Position numbers and translations under genes: made by a program. Below, piece by piece: positions 29,001 through 38,086 of a stretch of DNA of 64,000 nucleotides (positions within the stretch are counted from its first letter, which is position 1; each line of letters starts with the position of its first letter). The notes below the pieces were generated by a model, which was not told the DNA's origin, searched no databases, and saw only the letters and a list, made by a program, of their open reading frames with translations. Source of the stretch: Pseudobutyrivibrio sp. OR37 (lineage in GTDB: Bacteria > Bacillota > Clostridia > Lachnospirales > Lachnospiraceae); assembly GCF_900113655.1 (NCBI RefSeq), contig NZ_FOQF01000001.1, positions 166,309 to 230,308 on the forward strand, read 5' to 3'.

Positions 29001-30344
29001 CTTGGTGCCGCTCGTATCAGAGTTCGTTCTCTTCTTGCTGCACTTCGTGTTAAGAAAAAGAAGAAAGCTGAACGCGAAATCGTACCAGCTAGCTATAACC
29101 GTATAGTATTTACAGAGGAAATGAAGAAGAATTACACAATCCTCTGCCCACAGATGTCACCTATCCACTTTGATTTAATCGAGCCTGCATTTAACGCAGC
29201 TGGTTACAATCTTGTGATTCCAAACATCCCTACACGTACATGTGTAGATGTGGGACTTAAGTATGTTAACAACGATGCATGCTACCCTTCACTTATGGTA
29301 ATCGGACAGCTTATGGCTGCTATCGATTCAGGTGAGTTTGATATGAGCCGTACTGCTCTTCTCATCTCACAGACAGGTGGTGGATGTCGTGCTTCCAACT
29401 ACATCGGTTTCATCAGACGTGCCCTTGCTAAGGCAGGCTATCCTGATGTTCCAGTTATTTCAATGAACCTTAACGGCTTCGAGCCAAACCCTGGATTCAA
29501 GCTTACACCTAGCCTTATCCAGCACGGACTTTACGCTCTTACATTTGGCGATATTTTACTTCGCTGTGTATACCGCGTTCGTCCTTACGAAGCAGTTCCT
29601 GGTTCTACAGACGAGCTTCACGAAAAGTGGAGAAAGAAGATTGTTGAATTTGTTTCAAACACAAAGGTACTCTCTCATGGCAAGTTCAAGAGAATGTGCC
29701 GCGAAATGATTCGCGATTTCGATAATCTTCCTATTATAGAAGGACTTAAGAAGCCACGTGTTGGTATCGTAGGAGAAATCCTTGTTAAGTTCCTTCCAGC
29801 AGCCAACAATCAGCTTGCTGAATTACTTGAGCAGGAAGGTGCCGAGGCAGTTGTACCAGACCTTACAGACTTCCTTCTTTACAGTTTCTACAATGCAAAC
29901 TTTAAGGAAGAAAACCTTGGTGCTAGCCGCAAGACTAAGTTCATGTGCAATCTTGGAATTAAGTTCTTTGAGTGGCTCAGAAGCGCTGCTAGAGATGAAT
30001 TTAACAAGTCTAAGAGATTCACTGCTCCAGCATACATTACAGATACTGCAGCAAATGCTAAAGAAATCGTATCAATTGGTAACCAGACTGGTGAGGGATG
30101 GTTCCTTACAGGTGAAATGCTTGAGCTTATCGAAACTGGTGCAAGCAACATCGTATGCATCCAGCCTTTCGGATGCTTACCTAACCACGTAGTAGGTAAG
30201 GGTGTAATCAAACGCATCCGCCATGAGCATCCAGAAGCAAACATCGTAGCCATCGACTACGATCCAGGTGCATCTGAAGTTAACCAGCTGAACCGAATCA
30301 AGCTTATGCTTTCTACAGCAAATAAGAATTTAGCTAAAGCATAA
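26094..30344 (+). CDS. Tandem acyl-CoA dehydratase activase fused to an HgdB-like/DUF2229 region
   Basis: A 1416-residue fusion related to the activator (archerase) of 2-hydroxyacyl-CoA dehydratases. First ASKHA ATPase domain about 5-265 ([17 protein letters not shown]; cluster-type Cys in CAGGTGSF near 127). Second about 320-580 ([26 protein letters not shown] near 445). A Cys-rich DUF2229 segment follows (CQGCVNHC near 608, NRCEKG), then a long dehydratase-subunit-like region with further cysteines ([22 protein letters not shown]). Known activases couple ATP hydrolysis to injecting an electron. The reaction of this long form, common in Clostridia, is not known to me. No dehydratase genes are adjacent. 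The codon use looks like that of a strongly expressed gene. Confidence 0.9.
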   Translation: MENKLFKLGIDIGSTTVKIAVLDDDDNLLFSDYQRHFANIQQTLTDLLTQAKSSLGKIQVRPMITGSGGLTLAKHLGVEFVQEVIAVSTALTHYAPQTDVAIELGGEDAKIIYFENGNVEQRMNGICAGGTGSFIDQMASLLQTDAPGLNTYAKDYKALYPIAARCGVFAKTDIQPLINEGASKEDLSASIFQAVVNQTISGLACGKPIRGHVAFLGGPLHFLDQLREAFIRTLKLDDEHAILLDNSHLFAAIGSALNSKEENNVPMDDLIDKLSEGIKMDFEVARLEPLFDGEDDFRAFKDRHAKAEVKKGDLANYHGNVYLGIDAGSTTTKLAVVGDDGTLLYSFYSSNNGSPLATSLKALKEIYSIMPEDTHIVHSCSTGYGEALLKAALQLDDGEVETIAHYYAAAFFDPDVDCILDIGGQDMKCIRIKNGVVDSVQLNEACSSGCGSFIETFAKSLDFTVQDFAEEALFALNPIDLGTRCTVFMNSKVKQAQKEGASVADISSGLAYSVIKNALFKVIKLSDASELGKNIVVQGGTFYNDAVLRSLEKVAGVNVVRPDIAGIMGAFGCALIAKERYEENPTTTTLGIDEINNLTFDTKLTRCQGCVNHCLLTINRFSGGRSFITGNRCEKGAGGVKNKENIPNLYEYKYNRLFDYEPLSEEEATRGTVGIPRVLNLYENYPFWATFFKALKFRVVLSPRSNRKVYEMGIESIPSESECYPAKMAHGHVQWLINEGNVDFIYYPCIPYERNEFPDSNNHYNCPIVTSYAENIKNNVDEITTGKVRFLNPFMAFSSEEILTTQLEKVFKDEFDISAAEVKAAAHAAWLEQEHFRNDMYAKGQEVLKYLEETGKHGIVLAGRPYHVDPEINHGIPELINSYGIAVLTEDSISNLGEVERPLIVMDQWMFHSRMYSAANYVKKHDNLDLIQLNSFGCGLDAVTTDQVADILTHSGKIYTCLKIDEVNNLGAARIRVRSLLAALRVKKKKKAEREIVPASYNRIVFTEEMKKNYTILCPQMSPIHFDLIEPAFNAAGYNLVIPNIPTRTCVDVGLKYVNNDACYPSLMVIGQLMAAIDSGEFDMSRTALLISQTGGGCRASNYIGFIRRALAKAGYPDVPVISMNLNGFEPNPGFKLTPSLIQHGLYALTFGDILLRCVYRVRPYEAVPGSTDELHEKWRKKIVEFVSNTKVLSHGKFKRMCREMIRDFDNLPIIEGLKKPRVGIVGEILVKFLPAANNQLAELLEQEGAEAVVPDLTDFLLYSFYNANFKEENLGASRKTKFMCNLGIKFFEWLRSAARDEFNKSKRFTAPAYITDTAANAKEIVSIGNQTGEGWFLTGEMLELIETGASNIVCIQPFGCLPNHVVGKGVIKRIRHEHPEANIVAIDYDPGASEVNQLNRIKLMLSTANKNLAKA

Positions 30345-30346
30345 AA

Positions 30347-30512
30347 AAGGCTTCTCCCTCCGGGAGAAGCTGTCACCGCAGGTGACTGATGAGGGAATTC
30401 ATATAGTTGACCCTCATCCGTCTGCTGCGCAGACACCTTCTTCTCCGCTGCCGCTCCGGTCGGCTCAGAGCAGAGGTCCACTGGACCTCTTGAGCCCCAA
30501 AGGGGGAAGGCT
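30347..30512. repeat. Pair of dispersed repeats in inverted arrangement
   Basis: Forward unit 30347-30395: hairpins CTTCTCCC/GGGAGAAG and TCACC/GGTGA, ending TGATGAGGG. After 15 bases comes an inverted unit 30411-30512: CCCTCATC, GTCTGC/GCAGAC, with an extra insert carrying AGAGGTCCA/TGGACCTCT before CCCCaaaGGGG. It fills the space between two convergent genes and could terminate both. Confidence 0.7.
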
Positions 30513-30515
30513 ATT

Positions 30516-32150
30516 TTATATGTTGGATGCTACGATGCGGAATTCGTAGGGTTTCAGGAAGTTGTTTTCTACTTCTTCTATATTGTAGTTTCCGAAGACT
30601 ATTTTGTCTCCATAGAATTCTACGGCTCTATTGTAGCTGGATAGGTTGCAATAAATGTAGAGTCTTTGGTCGATGGATTCGCGAGTGAAAATGTATACAT
30701 CACTTGGTGATGCTACCCTGCGGTAGGAGCCTTCGTTAAGAGCTTGAGAATTTTTTCTAAATTCTATCATGTGCTTATAGAAATTTAGTATACTTTCCTC
30801 ATCTACCTTCTCGTCTTCTACATTTATATAGCTTTTATTAGCATTGATTTTTAACCAAGGTGTTCCAGTGGTAAAACCGGCACCTTCTGATGAATCCCAT
30901 TGAACAGGCGTGCGGGCGTTGTCTCTAGTGGTGCGAAGAATAAGCTTTCTTCTTATTGAATGAACCAGCAACAACTTCTTCATAGATTGATTTATGCTTG
31001 ATGATTCAATATCCTTTAAATCTCTAAGGCCTCTGAAATCACCGTTAGTCATTCCAATTTCTTCACCTTCGTATATAAAAGGAACTCCCTTAAGGGTAAG
31101 ATTTAGACCACATAAAAGCTTGGCACTCATTGCCCAAAATCTACCCGTGTTTCCAAAATGATTAACTGAACGTATCTGGTCGTGATTTTCAAGATAGTTG
31201 GCAGGAACCTCCAAGGCCTGCTGCCATTTATCCAAAATCTTAATGAGCTTACATGGTTTATAGGCTTTTTTGAACCATTTAATTCCTCTGCTATCTACAT
31301 CCATGTGCTCAAAAAAGAAAATTGCATCTAACTCTTTTCTGCTTTCATCACTAAGAAGCTTGGCATCGTTAGGTGTCACAAATACGGTTTCACCTACAAT
31401 AAAGGTTTTGTATTTGCTCCAAACTTCTGAATTGAATCTTTGAATCAACTCATGGCAGCCTTCTGTGTTAAGGTAATGTTCCTTACCTGTAAGAGCAAAT
31501 CGTCTCTTGCCATCTTCCAAGGATTTCTTATATATAATATTGATAACATCGCATCTAAAGCCTGCTATTCCTTTATCCAGCCAAAAGCGCATGATATCGG
31601 TAATTTCTTCATAAACCTGTGGGTTATGCCAATTCAAATCTGGTTGCTTTTTACTAAACAGATGTAGGTAATATTCACCATTTTCTGTTTTGCTCCAGGC
31701 CTTTCCTCCAAAGAAGGAACCCCAGTTGTTAGGAGCCTTGCGGCCATTAGGAGATCTGAAATAATAGTAGTCTTTATATTTTTCATCACCGGCTAAAGCC
31801 TTTTTAAACCATTCATGCTCATCAGAGGTGTGATTGATAACCAAATCCATAATGATTTTTATTCCCAGTCTTTTAGCACGACTGATAAGCTTTTCCATAT
31901 CCTCCATAGTTCCAAATTCAGGATTAATGCCCTTATAATCAGAAATATCATAACCATTGTCATAATTAGGGCTGGGATAAACAGGGCTTAACCAGATGAC
32001 ATCTACGCCCAAATCCTTAAGATAATGAAGTTTAGAAATGATACCAGGAATGTCCCCAATTCCATCCCCATTGCTATCACAAAATGATCGTGGATATATT
32101 TGGTATACTATAGCATTCTTCCACCATTTTTTTGTATTAGAATTTGCCAT
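30516..32150 (-). CDS. GH13 alpha-glucosidase (oligo-1,6-glucosidase type)
   Basis: Cytoplasmic exo-acting glycoside hydrolase (544 residues, no signal peptide). Seen: WWKNAIVYQIYPRSFCDSNGDGIGD start, DVIWLSPVYPSPNYDNGYDI, catalytic nucleophile Asp in GFRCDVIN, acid/base Glu in IVGETVF and the stabiliser in LENHDQIR. These place it with GH13_31 oligo-1,6-glucosidase/alpha-glucosidases that release glucose from isomaltose-type or short alpha-glucans. Own transcription unit, not adjacent to a transporter. Sucrose or trehalulose hydrolysis cannot be excluded. Confidence 0.9.
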   Translation of the reverse strand: MANSNTKKWWKNAIVYQIYPRSFCDSNGDGIGDIPGIISKLHYLKDLGVDVIWLSPVYPSPNYDNGYDISDYKGINPEFGTMEDMEKLISRAKRLGIKIIMDLVINHTSDEHEWFKKALAGDEKYKDYYYFRSPNGRKAPNNWGSFFGGKAWSKTENGEYYLHLFSKKQPDLNWHNPQVYEEITDIMRFWLDKGIAGFRCDVINIIYKKSLEDGKRRFALTGKEHYLNTEGCHELIQRFNSEVWSKYKTFIVGETVFVTPNDAKLLSDESRKELDAIFFFEHMDVDSRGIKWFKKAYKPCKLIKILDKWQQALEVPANYLENHDQIRSVNHFGNTGRFWAMSAKLLCGLNLTLKGVPFIYEGEEIGMTNGDFRGLRDLKDIESSSINQSMKKLLLVHSIRRKLILRTTRDNARTPVQWDSSEGAGFTTGTPWLKINANKSYINVEDEKVDEESILNFYKHMIEFRKNSQALNEGSYRRVASPSDVYIFTRESIDQRLYIYCNLSSYNRAVEFYGDKIVFGNYNIEEVENNFLKPYEFRIVASNI

Positions 32151-32284
32151 AACCGCCCCCCATAATCATAATTCTCTAAAAAATATGATAACGGATTCTT
32201 CATACTTTTTCAATGATTTATTCACAAATTCATCACACACTGAAACAAAATTAAGATAATTCAGACTCAATTTATTTTATAGTC

Positions 32285-32314
32285 AAAAAACGGCAGACGC
32301 TTCCGTCTGCCGTT
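32285..32314 (-). terminator. Terminator of htpG
   Basis: Perfect 11-base arms AACGGCAGACG/CGTCTGCCGTT around a four-base loop, with a run of six T on the minus strand and ATATTTTT on the plus strand. It lies about 60 bases after the htpG stop. Confidence 0.85.
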
Positions 32315-32371
32315 ATATTTTTATGCAAGTATAAAATCACGATTTTCTGTATAACTATTCTGACATTACTT

Positions 32372-34450
32372 CTATTTTGCAAGAAGAGTCATAATCTTGT
32401 TTGATCTAGCAATAAACTCTGCCATTGCTTCTGGAGCAAGTGGAGCATTTGCAATCTTAGCAAGATCGTAAAGCTGAGCTGCAAATACAGGAGCATTCTC
32501 AGAATCCTTATTGTTAAGGATGTAATTTACTAAATCATTATTAGCATTAAGCACTAATGTTTCTGAAGCCGAACCGAACATGCCCATATCCATACCGCCC
32601 ATAGCGTACATCTTCATCATATCCTGCATACGACGGCTCTCCTCTGATACAGTAAGCATTGAAGAAAGCTCTTTATTCTTAAACTTCTCAACCTTAACCT
32701 CAAGGCCTTCGTTGTTAAGTGCCTTTCTAAATACCTCTGTAAGTGTCTCTGTCTCAGCCTTAAGCTCATCCTCTGATGTCTCTTCAACCATTGAATCTGT
32801 AACATCAGCATCGATACGACAGAACTTGTAATTCTCATTACGCTGCTCTAGCTGAGTAATGAAAGAAGTATCAATAGCATGATCAAGAATAACTGCATTC
32901 ATGCCCTGCTCTTTGAACATGCTTACATACTGGCCCTGCTGATTCATATCAGTTACATAGTAAACTGTCTTTCTATTATCCTCTGGCTCCTTTGTTTCAT
33001 CAGCAGATTTGTTTTCATCAACAACCTCTGCCTCAACCTTTTCGCCATTTTCATCAGTAGCCTTTTCCTCTTCCTTAACAAGAAGCTCTGGAAGTGTGAT
33101 GTATTTATCGTTAATATCCTTGAATAAGATGTAATCGTTCATCTTATCGCAGAACTTGTTATCCTTTAAGCAACCAAACTTGATGAATGGAGCGATATCA
33201 TCCCAATATTTCTCGTAAGCTTCTTTATCTGTCTTGCACATTCCAGTAAGCTTATCAGCCACCTTCTTTGTAATATACTCAGAAATCTTTGTAACAAAGC
33301 CATCATTCTGAAGTGCTGAACGAGATACGTTAAGTGGAAGGTCTGGACAATCAATCACACCCTTAAGAAGCATTAAGAACTCTGGGATAACCTCTTTAAT
33401 GTTATCAGCGATGAATACCTGGTTGTTGTAAAGCTTGATTGTACCTTCGATTGAATCGTACTCTGTATTAATCTTAGGGAAGTATAAGATACCCTTAAGG
33501 TTGAATGGGTAATCCATGTTAAGGTGAATCCAGAAAAGTGGCTCCTTGTAATCATGGAATACGTCACGATAGAATGCCTTGTATTCTTCCTCTGTACACT
33601 CTGAAGGATTCTTTGTCCAAAGTGGATGTGTCTCATTGAGAGCAACTGGACGCTTAACAATCTTAAGCTTGTCCTTTGCAGGTGAAACCTCTACCTGCTC
33701 CTTAGTACCATCTTCCTTTTCCTTCTCTTCGAATTTAGCATCCTCATGAATCTCTTCGATAACCTTATCTGTATCACGCTTATCAGCAGCATCGATTGTC
33801 TCGTATTCTTCAGGAGCATCCTTCTTTGAAAGGAAGATTTCTGTAGGCATGAATGAGCAGTACTTTTCGATTACTTCACGTGCTCTGTATTCATTAGCAA
33901 ATTCAAGACAATCCTCATTTAAGAACAATGTGATTTTTGTACCTACCTGGTCCCAATCACCATCGCCCATTTCAAATTCTGTGCCGCCATCGCACTCCCA
34001 GTGAACTGCTGTAGCGCCATCCTTATATGAAAGTGTATCGATGTGAACCTCATCAGCTACCATGAATGCTGAATAGAAACCTAGGCCGAAGTGTCCGATA
34101 ATCTGATCACTATCTGCCTTATCCTTATACTTCTCAAGGAAATCTGTTGCACCTGAGAATGCAATCTGATTAATGTACTCATCAACCTCTTCTGATGTCA
34201 TACCAAGACCATTATCAATAAATATAAGAGTCTTGTCCTCTGGGCTAACGATAACCTGAATCTTTGCCTTATAGTCAAGTGGAAGTGAATACTCTCCCAT
34301 CATATCAAGCTTTTTAAGCTTTGTGATAGCATCGCAACCATTTGAGATAAGCTCTCTATAAAAAATGTCGTGATCAGAATATAACCACTTCTTTATCACT
34401 GGAAAAATATTTTCACTTGTAATTGATAAACTACCTTTTTTGTTACTCAT
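32372..34450 (-). CDS. htpG: Molecular chaperone HtpG (Hsp90)
   Basis: ATP-dependent Hsp90 chaperone (692 residues from the chosen start). Seen: N-terminal GHKL ATPase domain with FYRELISNGCDAITKL (the usual SNASDA is SNGCDA here), LIFIDNGLGMT and GHFGLGFYSAFMVAD; middle domain with LPLNVSRSALQND; C-terminal dimerisation domain. An acidic insert (about 485-515) and an acidic charged linker (about 220-245) are present. A GTG at 34459 is in frame, but ATG 34450 has AAGGAG at proper spacing. A perfect CIRCE element upstream indicates HrcA control. Confidence 0.97.
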   Translation of the reverse strand: MSNKKGSLSITSENIFPVIKKWLYSDHDIFYRELISNGCDAITKLKKLDMMGEYSLPLDYKAKIQVIVSPEDKTLIFIDNGLGMTSEEVDEYINQIAFSGATDFLEKYKDKADSDQIIGHFGLGFYSAFMVADEVHIDTLSYKDGATAVHWECDGGTEFEMGDGDWDQVGTKITLFLNEDCLEFANEYRAREVIEKYCSFMPTEIFLSKKDAPEEYETIDAADKRDTDKVIEEIHEDAKFEEKEKEDGTKEQVEVSPAKDKLKIVKRPVALNETHPLWTKNPSECTEEEYKAFYRDVFHDYKEPLFWIHLNMDYPFNLKGILYFPKINTEYDSIEGTIKLYNNQVFIADNIKEVIPEFLMLLKGVIDCPDLPLNVSRSALQNDGFVTKISEYITKKVADKLTGMCKTDKEAYEKYWDDIAPFIKFGCLKDNKFCDKMNDYILFKDINDKYITLPELLVKEEEKATDENGEKVEAEVVDENKSADETKEPEDNRKTVYYVTDMNQQGQYVSMFKEQGMNAVILDHAIDTSFITQLEQRNENYKFCRIDADVTDSMVEETSEDELKAETETLTEVFRKALNNEGLEVKVEKFKNKELSSMLTVSEESRRMQDMMKMYAMGGMDMGMFGSASETLVLNANNDLVNYILNNKDSENAPVFAAQLYDLAKIANAPLAPEAMAEFIARSNKIMTLLAK

Positions 34451-34511
34451 TTTCCTCACTCCTTCTATATCTTAAGTGCTGTTAATTACAGCACTTGTCT
34501 TACTAATGAGT

Positions 34512-34540
34512 ATGATAATACTACAAAAACCCAAAGTCAA
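34512..34540 (-). promoter_or_regulatory. Probable htpG promoter
   Basis: -35 TTGACT (34535-34540), 17-base spacer, -10 TATCAT (34512-34517). The CIRCE element ends seven bases upstream of the -35 box. Confidence 0.55.
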
Positions 34541-34547
34541 TAAAAAA

Positions 34548-34574
34548 TTAGCACTCATTCGCAATGAGTGCTAA
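34548..34574. promoter_or_regulatory. CIRCE operator (HrcA-binding) upstream of htpG
   Basis: Exact consensus TTAGCACTC, nine-base spacer, GAGTGCTAA. CIRCE is the HrcA operator normally found before groESL and hrcA-grpE-dnaK. The nearest downstream gene on the minus strand is htpG. Confidence 0.95.
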
Positions 34575-34617
34575 TAATGTTCATTCTTTATGAAATTCTC
34601 GGCTATATGTACTAATA

Positions 34618-35487
34618 CTAACCCTTTACAGCGCCTTCTATCATACCTTCCATAATCTGCTTCTGAGCGATGAAGAATAAGATAAGAATAGGAACAATTG
34701 CAAGTAAAGCAGCTGCCAAAATCAAGTTCCACTGCTTAACGTAAGAACCTACGAATGCCTGTACTGCAACTGGTAATGTCTTTACTACACCATTCTGTCC
34801 AAGCATCATTGATGGAAGAAGGTAATCGTTCCAGATCCACATACCATTTAAGATAGTTACTGTTGTAATAACTGGCTTAAGAAGTGGCAAAATTACGATG
34901 AAGAAAGTCTGCTCTGGTGAACATCCATCGATTGAAGCTGCCTCTTCAAGCTCCATTGGAATACCCTTAATGAAACCATTAAGAATAAATACTGTCATAG
35001 CGCCGCCGAATCCAAGGTAAGCAAAAATGATACCAGGAATTGACTGAAGCATTGAGATACCAATGAACTTTCCTACATCTCTGAATGTAGAGATAAGTGG
35101 AAGCATAACTACCTGGAAAGGAATAATCATTGATGCAATAAATGTAAAGTAAATAACTACTGACCACTTTGTCTTGTTACGGCAGATTACCCAAGCAGCC
35201 ATAGCTCCAAGTAAAGCTAAAAGCACTAAAGATAATACTGTGATGATTACTGAGCAACCAAATGCTGACCAGAACATAAAGTGTGTATTGTTAATTACAT
35301 CTGATAAGTTAGTAATTAAGTTTGAAATAGATACACCATTTAATCCAATTGGGTTTGCTGTGATGTCGTTTGTTGTTTTGCATGAGTTAATCACAACAAG
35401 GAAAAATGGGAACAATACGTATACTGCAACAAGCAGTGCTACTACTGTCTTTATAACAACCCTGGAGGTCTTCTCTTTAATTTTCAT
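34618..35487 (-). CDS. Carbohydrate ABC transporter permease (MalG-type)
   Basis: Inner-membrane subunit of an ABC sugar importer (289 residues) with six predicted helices. Seen: an N-terminal helix (VVALLVAVYVLFPFFLVVIN) and the EAA loop that docks the ATPase, ELEEAASIDGCSPEQTFFIVILPLLKP. It overlaps the MalF-type gene by one base (TAATG). No ATPase gene is in the operon, so a shared MsmK/MalK-like ATPase encoded elsewhere must serve it, as is usual in Firmicutes. Last gene of the three-gene operon. Confidence 0.95.
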   Translation of the reverse strand: MKIKEKTSRVVIKTVVALLVAVYVLFPFFLVVINSCKTTNDITANPIGLNGVSISNLITNLSDVINNTHFMFWSAFGCSVIITVLSLVLLALLGAMAAWVICRNKTKWSVVIYFTFIASMIIPFQVVMLPLISTFRDVGKFIGISMLQSIPGIIFAYLGFGGAMTVFILNGFIKGIPMELEEAASIDGCSPEQTFFIVILPLLKPVITTVTILNGMWIWNDYLLPSMMLGQNGVVKTLPVAVQAFVGSYVKQWNLILAAALLAIVPILILFFIAQKQIMEGMIEGAVKG

Positions 35488-36557
35488 TATAGCTCTACCT
35501 CCTTCTTGTTAGACATACGTACCTGTACGATAGATACAAATGCAAGGATGATGAAGAATAATACGGCCTTTGCTTCACCAAATGCATATTCGTTGTTAAT
35601 AACTGCAGTGTCATAAATGTTAAGAGCAAGCATCTGAGTACCCTTTGTAAGGTAGCTTCCAAGGAAGCTTGAAACAGAGCCTGTACCATTTGTTAATGCA
35701 AGGTTAACATCGAACTGTTTGAATGCACTAGTAAGTGTTAAGAATGTACAGATTGTGATTGTTGGTGCAATCATAGGGATCTTAATCTGGAAAAGTGTCT
35801 GGATAGGTGTTGCTCCATCGATAGATGATGCTTCGATAACATCTCCTGGCACCGTATTAAGACCTGTAATATAAATAAGCATTATATAACCTGCGTACTG
35901 CCAAATGTAAACAATGATGATTCCAATAAATGCTGTTCTTGTTTCAGATAGCATTGAATATCTGGAATCAAATAAAGCTGTGGTAAATTTGGTAACAACA
36001 TTTGAGAAAATGAACTGCCAAATATAACCTAATACGATACCACCAATAAGGTTTGGTAAGAAATATGCTGCTCTAAAGAAGCCTAAGCCCTTAAGCCTAG
36101 ATGTGCAAAGAAGAGCTAACATAAAAGCTACTAAATTAACTAAAATAATGTTGAATACTACGAATAAAAATGTGACTAAAATTGACCAGATAAACTGTGG
36201 CTGCTTGAACATTCTAATGTAATTTTCAAGACCAACAACATTTCTGATTCTAATACCATCCCAATCTGTAAATGAATATCCTACACCAAGAATAAGTGGG
36301 ATGATTACTGTTACCGCAAATGCAAATAGCAATGGGAACAAAAACATAAAATTAATAATACCTCTGTGATGCTTTAATGTTGGGAAGAAATATAATCCAA
36401 CAAAAAATACAACACACCCAATAATTAGTAACATTCCTCGAATTCCGAGAGCATCTGTTTTTGATATAGCTAAATATAGGCCCATCAGCATAAGCACGAT
36501 ACCTGCAATCATGCAGCCGAATGATGAGATTTTTCTAGTTGCCGAGAACTCGCCCAT
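35487..36557 (-). CDS. Carbohydrate ABC transporter permease (MalF-type)
   Basis: Second permease subunit (356 residues). The N-terminus carries two extra membrane helices (about 15-60) before the usual core, so it is longer than the common 290-residue form. Seen: GVGYSFTDWDGIRIRNVVGLENYIRM, typical of sugar permeases, and the EAA loop EASSIDGATPIQTLFQIKIPMI. It follows the binding-protein gene by 76 bases containing a stable stem-loop, which may lower its expression relative to that gene. Confidence 0.95.
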   Translation of the reverse strand: MGEFSATRKISSFGCMIAGIVLMLMGLYLAISKTDALGIRGMLLIIGCVVFFVGLYFFPTLKHHRGIINFMFLFPLLFAFAVTVIIPLILGVGYSFTDWDGIRIRNVVGLENYIRMFKQPQFIWSILVTFLFVVFNIILVNLVAFMLALLCTSRLKGLGFFRAAYFLPNLIGGIVLGYIWQFIFSNVVTKFTTALFDSRYSMLSETRTAFIGIIIVYIWQYAGYIMLIYITGLNTVPGDVIEASSIDGATPIQTLFQIKIPMIAPTITICTFLTLTSAFKQFDVNLALTNGTGSVSSFLGSYLTKGTQMLALNIYDTAVINNEYAFGEAKAVLFFIILAFVSIVQVRMSNKKEVEL

Positions 36558-36591
36558 AATTTTCCCCTTTCGTATGTCTCTTTAAAAGAAT

Positions 36592-36619
36592 AGAGGCAGT
36601 GCTAAAACGCCCTGCCCCT
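36592..36619 (-). terminator. Intra-operon stem-loop after the binding-protein gene
   Basis: Stem AGGGGCAG/CTGCCTCT (one G-U pair) with a 12-base loop, followed by ATTCTTTT on the minus strand. It lies between the solute-binding gene and the permease genes, where partial terminators or mRNA-stabilising hairpins give excess binding protein. Confidence 0.55.
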
Positions 36620-36633
36620 AAATAATACCTCAA

Positions 36634-37917
36634 TTAGTTTGCGTAGTAATCCTTAATTACGCTTTCAATTGTAGATACGAAACTATCAGCGTCAAGTTTG
36701 CCCTGTGCATAATCTGCAAATACCTGGCAAGTAACATTCTGAAGACCATCCTTCTTAAGCATTGTGTGCCATCCGCTGAACTTACCAGCATCGATATAGC
36801 TCTTCATGCTCTTATAGAATGGGTTAACTGCCTCATACTGGCAATCATCAAATGGTGAAACAAGACCTGCATCATTTACTAAGATGTTCTGAGCAGAGTC
36901 ACCTGAGCACCAGTCAAAGAATTCCTTTGCGCCATCAACATTACCATCATTGTATGCTACCCAGTAGCTTGGTGGTCCAGCGATGATTGTGTCAATACCA
37001 TCTTCGAATGCATATGGAGCAAATCCACATTCAAAGTCAACATCATCAGGTGATGTTACACACCAGTTACCCTGTGTGATGAATGCATAGTCACCAGCTG
37101 TAAATCCAGCAACCTGTGCATCATATGTACCATCTACTAAAAGTTCAGGATCAGAGTACTCATTCATCATTCCGATGAACTCAGCAAAGTGCTTCATTCT
37201 GTCCTTATCAATTTGTCCACCGTCATTTAAAAGGTCGATGTATGTTGTATCATCAGCCTTAAGACCTGCATCTAAGTACTGACCAAATACGTGTGTACCT
37301 GAACTCCAACCTAAGTTAGCTGGCTCTGCACACCAACCAAGAACTGCCTTGATTCCAAGCTCATCCTTCTTGCTGTCCAGTGTTTCGAAAGCTTCCTTAT
37401 AAGCTGCTGGGCTTGTAAGTGTTGAAGGATCGATGCCTGCTGCCTCAAGAACGTCTGCGTTGTAGCCAAGTGCTGTTGCCTCAACTGTGTAAGGGAAACC
37501 GATTGTTCCCATTTTATCGTTTTCAAGCTCGAACTCAGTCTTGTCTGTCCAAGCAGAACCAGAAAGATCTGCAAGCATTCCGTCCCAAGTATCAGCCTGG
37601 TTTGCTTCGATTACGAAGATATCTGGCATGTTGTCTGCCTGATACATTTTCTTTAATTCGTCTGCTGCGTTTGTGTCGCCACCAATTGTCTCAACTACAA
37701 GTGTGTTGCCTGTCTCCTCGTTGTAAAGCTTTGCTAAATCCTGAAGCTGAGCATCAATCTCTGGCTTACCATTAAGAAGTCTAACTGATGAACCTTCTGT
37801 TGTTGCAGTACCATCTGCTGTGTTTGTATTAGCTTGATCTGTGTTAGGCTGTCCACAAGCTACAAGGCTTGCTGCCATAGCACCAACTAATAGAGTAGAA
37901 AGTAACTTCTTCTTCAT
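36634..37917 (-). CDS. Sugar ABC transporter substrate-binding lipoprotein
   Basis: Extracytoplasmic receptor of the importer (427 residues), family 1 solute-binding protein. Seen: lipoprotein signal with lipobox LVAC (Cys21), a Thr/Asn-rich linker, then KLYNEETGNTLVVETIGGDTNAADELKKMYQ and ADLSGSAW, typical of oligosaccharide binders. First gene of the transport operon, expressed from a promoter with a LacI-type operator at its start. The linked LacI, kinase and phosphorylase genes point to sucrose as ligand, but nothing in the binding protein itself proves this. Confidence 0.94.
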   Translation of the reverse strand: MKKKLLSTLLVGAMAASLVACGQPNTDQANTNTADGTATTEGSSVRLLNGKPEIDAQLQDLAKLYNEETGNTLVVETIGGDTNAADELKKMYQADNMPDIFVIEANQADTWDGMLADLSGSAWTDKTEFELENDKMGTIGFPYTVEATALGYNADVLEAAGIDPSTLTSPAAYKEAFETLDSKKDELGIKAVLGWCAEPANLGWSSGTHVFGQYLDAGLKADDTTYIDLLNDGGQIDKDRMKHFAEFIGMMNEYSDPELLVDGTYDAQVAGFTAGDYAFITQGNWCVTSPDDVDFECGFAPYAFEDGIDTIIAGPPSYWVAYNDGNVDGAKEFFDWCSGDSAQNILVNDAGLVSPFDDCQYEAVNPFYKSMKSYIDAGKFSGWHTMLKKDGLQNVTCQVFADYAQGKLDADSFVSTIESVIKDYYAN

Positions 37918-38019
37918 TTTAATATTCCCTCCTAATACGTTAAAACGTTTTCTTTTTGTGTAGAATATTGAGACGTTTTGTTGTGCATATTGTACAATCC
38001 GACATCTCTATTCCGTTCA

Positions 38020-38077
38020 ACTTTTGCGCATAAGTTTGTTGTAACTAAAACATACCATAACAGTTATGATTGGTCAA
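38020..38077 (-). promoter_or_regulatory. Promoter and LacI-type operator of the sugar transport operon
   Basis: -35 TTGACC (38072-38077), 17-base spacer, -10 TATGTT (38049-38054). Just downstream, at the expected transcript start, is ACTTATGCGCAAAAGT (38020-38035, minus strand), a near copy of the palindrome before the lacI-type gene. Confidence 0.75.
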
Positions 38078-38086
38078 GTACCATTT

